Part shown: piece after piece, positions 4,635 through 7,317 of the stretch
How positions within the stretch are numbered: position 1 is the first letter of the stretch
Layout of the letters: every line of letters begins with the position of its first letter
Notes under the pieces: generated by a model
The model's database searches: none
Told to the model about the DNA's origin: nothing
The model's input: only the letters and a program-made list of their open reading frames with translations
Program-made: the position numbers and the translations under genes
Source: JBPOIC01 sp052034865
Lineage (GTDB): Bacteria; UBA10199; JADFYH01
DNA length: 7,317 bases
Assembly (NCBI GenBank): GCA_052034865.1
Contig: JBPOIC010000002.1
Span: forward strand, 1 to 7,317
Direction of reading: 5' to 3'

Positions 4635-7317
4635 ATGAAGCGAAAAAAAAACACTCAGACTCCTCATTTTTCAAAATTACTTCTACTGATTTTCTTCGTT
4701 CTTTTTATTTTGCCACATGCTCCCATCGGGTGTGGGGGAGGGGATGAAGCCACGCTTGCTGAAAATCAGGCGGAGTCGAGTCCTATTTCTGTCCCTCCCT
4801 TGATGTCGGCAATCACTTCCCAGATCAATCTGTCTTCTGTGTTGGATCTCCAGGGGCAACTGGAAGTTTTACTCCAGTCCGATGACACTCTTCTCCAAAC
4901 CCTAGATCTCGCTGTGAGCTATGTTCCCAAAGATCCAAATAACCCGAACTCACCCCTTGTTCTCCAGGTCGTTCCCGCCGAAGGAATTAAGATCGATCAT
5001 CTCAAAATTGGCGATTACCGATTTCTTCTTACGCTTTTTCACAGCAGCGCCCAGCAAGGCTTAATCCCTCTGGCTTCCATCGAGGAAACAGCTGCGATCC
5101 TCGAAGACAAAGATGTAACGATCGACTTTGTAGGTTCGCACTGGGTTTATCAGTTTGATGACGATAGCGACGGGTATTCCAATATTACCGAGTTGATGAA
5201 CGGGAGCTACGAAGATCAATCCGCAAACAAGTTATCTGGGACTTCATCCACCACTAAAGTTTGGGTTCCCGCCACAACCGATCCGAAAGACCCAAACTCC
5301 CATCCCAATGGCATTGCCATTCTCGATCCTGGCGTCATTGGAACGACCTCCCCTTCGGCGGATGGGCATTCCAAAGTCATTGGCGATGCTTTCTCGGTTC
5401 CATCCGGTGTTCAGGTGACAATCATTCATTTGGCAGCCGATGGAGTTACCGAAAAAGAGCGGGTGATTGTTTATTCTCGTTTGGATGGAAGTTTTGAGGC
5501 GGTGTTGAGTGGAAGCGAACAGGGCGATATCGTTCATCTCGAATTTTCGAGTCTGCCAGAAGGCAGCGCCAACGCAATTGCTGGCGATGCGAATGTCTCG
5601 CCAGGCCAGCCCTTTTCGTTAACAGTCCATTACCTACCTGTCAAAATTCAAAACTGTTTTGCGACTAACCCACGCAGTGCCATTCCGGGAAGTGGCTTTG
5701 TGGCGATCCAGGGCCAGGGCTTTGGGCCTGCCGAGGCCGATAACGAGGTATACTTTCCTGCGCTCGATGGATCGGTCGTTCAGGCGACCGAGTTTTTCAT
5801 CAGCTCTCAAACTTCTACCTTTACAGAGCTAACCGTAAAAATTCCGATCGGGGCTGTGAGTGGTTATCCCATCGTACACAATACCCTTTCGAACAATGAC
5901 TCCTACGGAAAATGCAGCTCCTTAAGTGATATTGTTGTTTTGCAGGGAAGCTCGAGCTCCAATGGTCTTGTCCAGTCTCTTCCCGATCTTTACGTTGAGT
6001 TACTTGAAGTTCCTTACGTTGCCCTCATCGGAGAAAACATCAATCCCAATATTCGTATCGTCAACCAGGGATTCAAAGACGTTTCAAAGGTCGATTTTAA
6101 AACCTATTTCAGCAGTAACAGCGCGAATGCCTTTTCTGATGAAGACACAGAAGTTTTTCCGGCTTCTTATCCGCTGGATCAGGCCTCGAATGTTGCCGAG
6201 GATCTCGAAACCATTCTGGGTTTCGATTCAGGGGATGTGAATAGTCCCTCCTTGAGTTTTTTCCTTTCTCCCATTTTAGATATCAATCACAACACGCAAA
6301 CTTACTATGTCCGCGGTGGTATTCGATTCAAGGTTTATGTCGATCCACGCGATTCTACGAGCGCCTTTTCAACCAATCCGATCCCGGAGGTGTTTGAGAG
6401 CAACAACGTGACGACGGCCTCGCATGACACTTACATCCACTATGTCGATCTGGGCTTGAAGGACACATCCAACAATCTCATCGATCCTGAATCCGCAAAT
6501 CAGGTGATTACCTTCGGAAACAATACGAATTTCGATTGGAAGAACATGAGCCCGCTTTCCATCACCCTGACTCGCACGCCGATTTCCATCCAGCTGGGCG
6601 CCCTTGAGAACAACGGAACGTATCCTTTAAAAAGGATTCTCAGCTCAGTCGGAAATGGAGCTTTGTACGATTATGTCGATAGCGATCCTTTAAATCTTAA
6701 GCAGGATGACCCACTGGATACGACGAAAGATCTTTACAAAGATGCTTTGCGCTTAAGTCAGCAGATCGATCAGGTAAATGGGGTGGAGGATTTAAAAGAA
6801 CCCGACATGGTGCATTTGATAGAGCAGGTCGATCGATTGAACCACATGACACTTCCGATGCGAGTGCGTTTGATTTACTCACCAGATGCAAACTGGGATC
6901 CCTTGCATCCTGAGATCAAGCCCAATGATCGACCGATTGTTTGTGCGGGCTGTGAATTCTGTGTCAATCGCCTGGAGTACGAAGGCATCGTTGATAATCT
7001 GAAAAATGAATCCTTCTACGCGAAGAACTTTTCTAACCCACCAGCACCGGCCAACAAAATAGATCTCGACTTGGCCCTCGATGCCTTAGTGCCTGGCACA
7101 ACGCAGCCCGCGATCCCGGTGGGGGAGGGATACATCTTTATTGTGGCTGAAACCGTCCGGCTGGATCCTTCCCAAACTGCCAAAGACGGGCAGGATGTCG
7201 ATTTCTGCGGACGTTCTGAGTTGAGCGACACCCTTCCAGACCGCAGCTCCCTCACCGAGATGCTCAGTGAAAATCAGGATTCCAAAACCCTTCTGGATTT
7301 TGATGATAAGAATAATC
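4635..7317 (+). CDS. Large mosaic lipoprotein with EF-hand-like, Ig-like, IPT/TIG-like and CARDB-like regions (C-terminus beyond window)
   Basis: 894 codons are visible with no stop, so the protein is larger still. Residues 1-33 form a lipoprotein-type signal: basic MKRKK, hydrophobic core LLLLIFFVLFIL, then PIGC with Cys33 followed by GGGDE. Pro at -3 is unusual for a lipobox, but Cys-Gly3 is typical of lipoproteins, and Gly at +2 fits outer-membrane sorting. Residues 175-186 (DDDSDGYSNITE) form a canonical 12-residue EF-hand-like calcium loop. About 247-312 look like a bacterial Ig-like domain (VPSGVQVTI, LDGSFEAVL, QGDIVHLEF). About 342-415 fit IPT/TIG (IPGSGFVAIQGQGFG, NEVYF, VKIPIGAVSG). 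About 450-590 fit CARDB (LPDLYVELL, IRIVNQG, closing FESNNV). A CxxCxxC cluster sits at 770-776. No catalytic domain is visible. Likely a surface or periplasmic adhesion or scaffold protein. Last of three plus-strand envelope genes; 188 bases follow the PEGA gene. Confidence 0.9.
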   Translation, partial: MKRKKNTQTPHFSKLLLLIFFVLFILPHAPIGCGGGDEATLAENQAESSPISVPPLMSAITSQINLSSVLDLQGQLEVLLQSDDTLLQTLDLAVSYVPKDPNNPNSPLVLQVVPAEGIKIDHLKIGDYRFLLTLFHSSAQQGLIPLASIEETAAILEDKDVTIDFVGSHWVYQFDDDSDGYSNITELMNGSYEDQSANKLSGTSSTTKVWVPATTDPKDPNSHPNGIAILDPGVIGTTSPSADGHSKVIGDAFSVPSGVQVTIIHLAADGVTEKERVIVYSRLDGSFEAVLSGSEQGDIVHLEFSSLPEGSANAIAGDANVSPGQPFSLTVHYLPVKIQNCFATNPRSAIPGSGFVAIQGQGFGPAEADNEVYFPALDGSVVQATEFFISSQTSTFTELTVKIPIGAVSGYPIVHNTLSNNDSYGKCSSLSDIVVLQGSSSSNGLVQSLPDLYVELLEVPYVALIGENINPNIRIVNQGFKDVSKVDFKTYFSSNSANAFSDEDTEVFPASYPLDQASNVAEDLETILGFDSGDVNSPSLSFFLSPILDINHNTQTYYVRGGIRFKVYVDPRDSTSAFSTNPIPEVFESNNVTTASHDTYIHYVDLGLKDTSNNLIDPESANQVITFGNNTNFDWKNMSPLSITLTRTPISIQLGALENNGTYPLKRILSSVGNGALYDYVDSDPLNLKQDDPLDTTKDLYKDALRLSQQIDQVNGVEDLKEPDMVHLIEQVDRLNHMTLPMRVRLIYSPDANWDPLHPEIKPNDRPIVCAGCEFCVNRLEYEGIVDNLKNESFYAKNFSNPPAPANKIDLDLALDALVPGTTQPAIPVGEGYIFIVAETVRLDPSQTAKDGQDVDFCGRSELSDTLPDRSSLTEMLSENQDSKTLLDFDDKNN

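Overview
The window looks like chromosomal DNA from a free-living Gram-negative bacterium of the former Deltaproteobacteria (Myxococcota, Bdellovibrionota or a related uncultured lineage). This is inferred from three things: a Ser/Thr kinase of the type abundant in myxobacteria (GGxAE nucleotide loop, HRDISPQN catalytic loop, single membrane segment after the kinase domain), a PEGA-domain envelope protein with a C-terminal Trp/Gly-rich anchor, and a large mosaic lipoprotein. Base composition is close to balanced and similar across the four genes. I see no sign of a mobile element, phage gene, tRNA, rRNA or CRISPR array.

Layout. (1) 1-1198, minus strand: the kinase gene, complete at its N-terminus and cut by the left window edge just inside its membrane segment. 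(2) 1199-1740: a 542-base divergent intergenic region without a convincing gene. It holds several inverted repeats, including a perfect 12-bp stem (1462-1497) and a perfect 15-bp palindrome (1297-1311). (3) 1741-2733, plus strand: an exported protein with an AMIN-like domain and a C-terminal peptidoglycan-binding domain. (4) 2905-4446, plus strand: an exported protein with a CsgG/TolB-like alpha/beta half-module, a TPR-like helical region, a PEGA domain, a possible second half-module and a C-terminal hydrophobic anchor. (5) 4635 to the right edge, plus strand: a lipoprotein of at least 894 residues with an EF-hand-like loop, Ig-like, IPT/TIG-like and CARDB-like regions and a CxxCxxC cluster. 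Its end is outside the window.

How they may work together. All three plus-strand products carry export signals and domains for binding peptidoglycan or for protein-protein and carbohydrate contacts, so the block is most simply a cell-envelope gene group. The kinase, transcribed away from it, should have its catalytic domain in the cytoplasm and its missing C-terminus across the membrane. A sensory link between the two sides of the divergent region is plausible but is inference from gene order only. The gaps between the plus-strand genes (171 and 188 bases) are long for a tight operon, and I found no convincing intrinsic terminator in either, so shared transcription is undecided.
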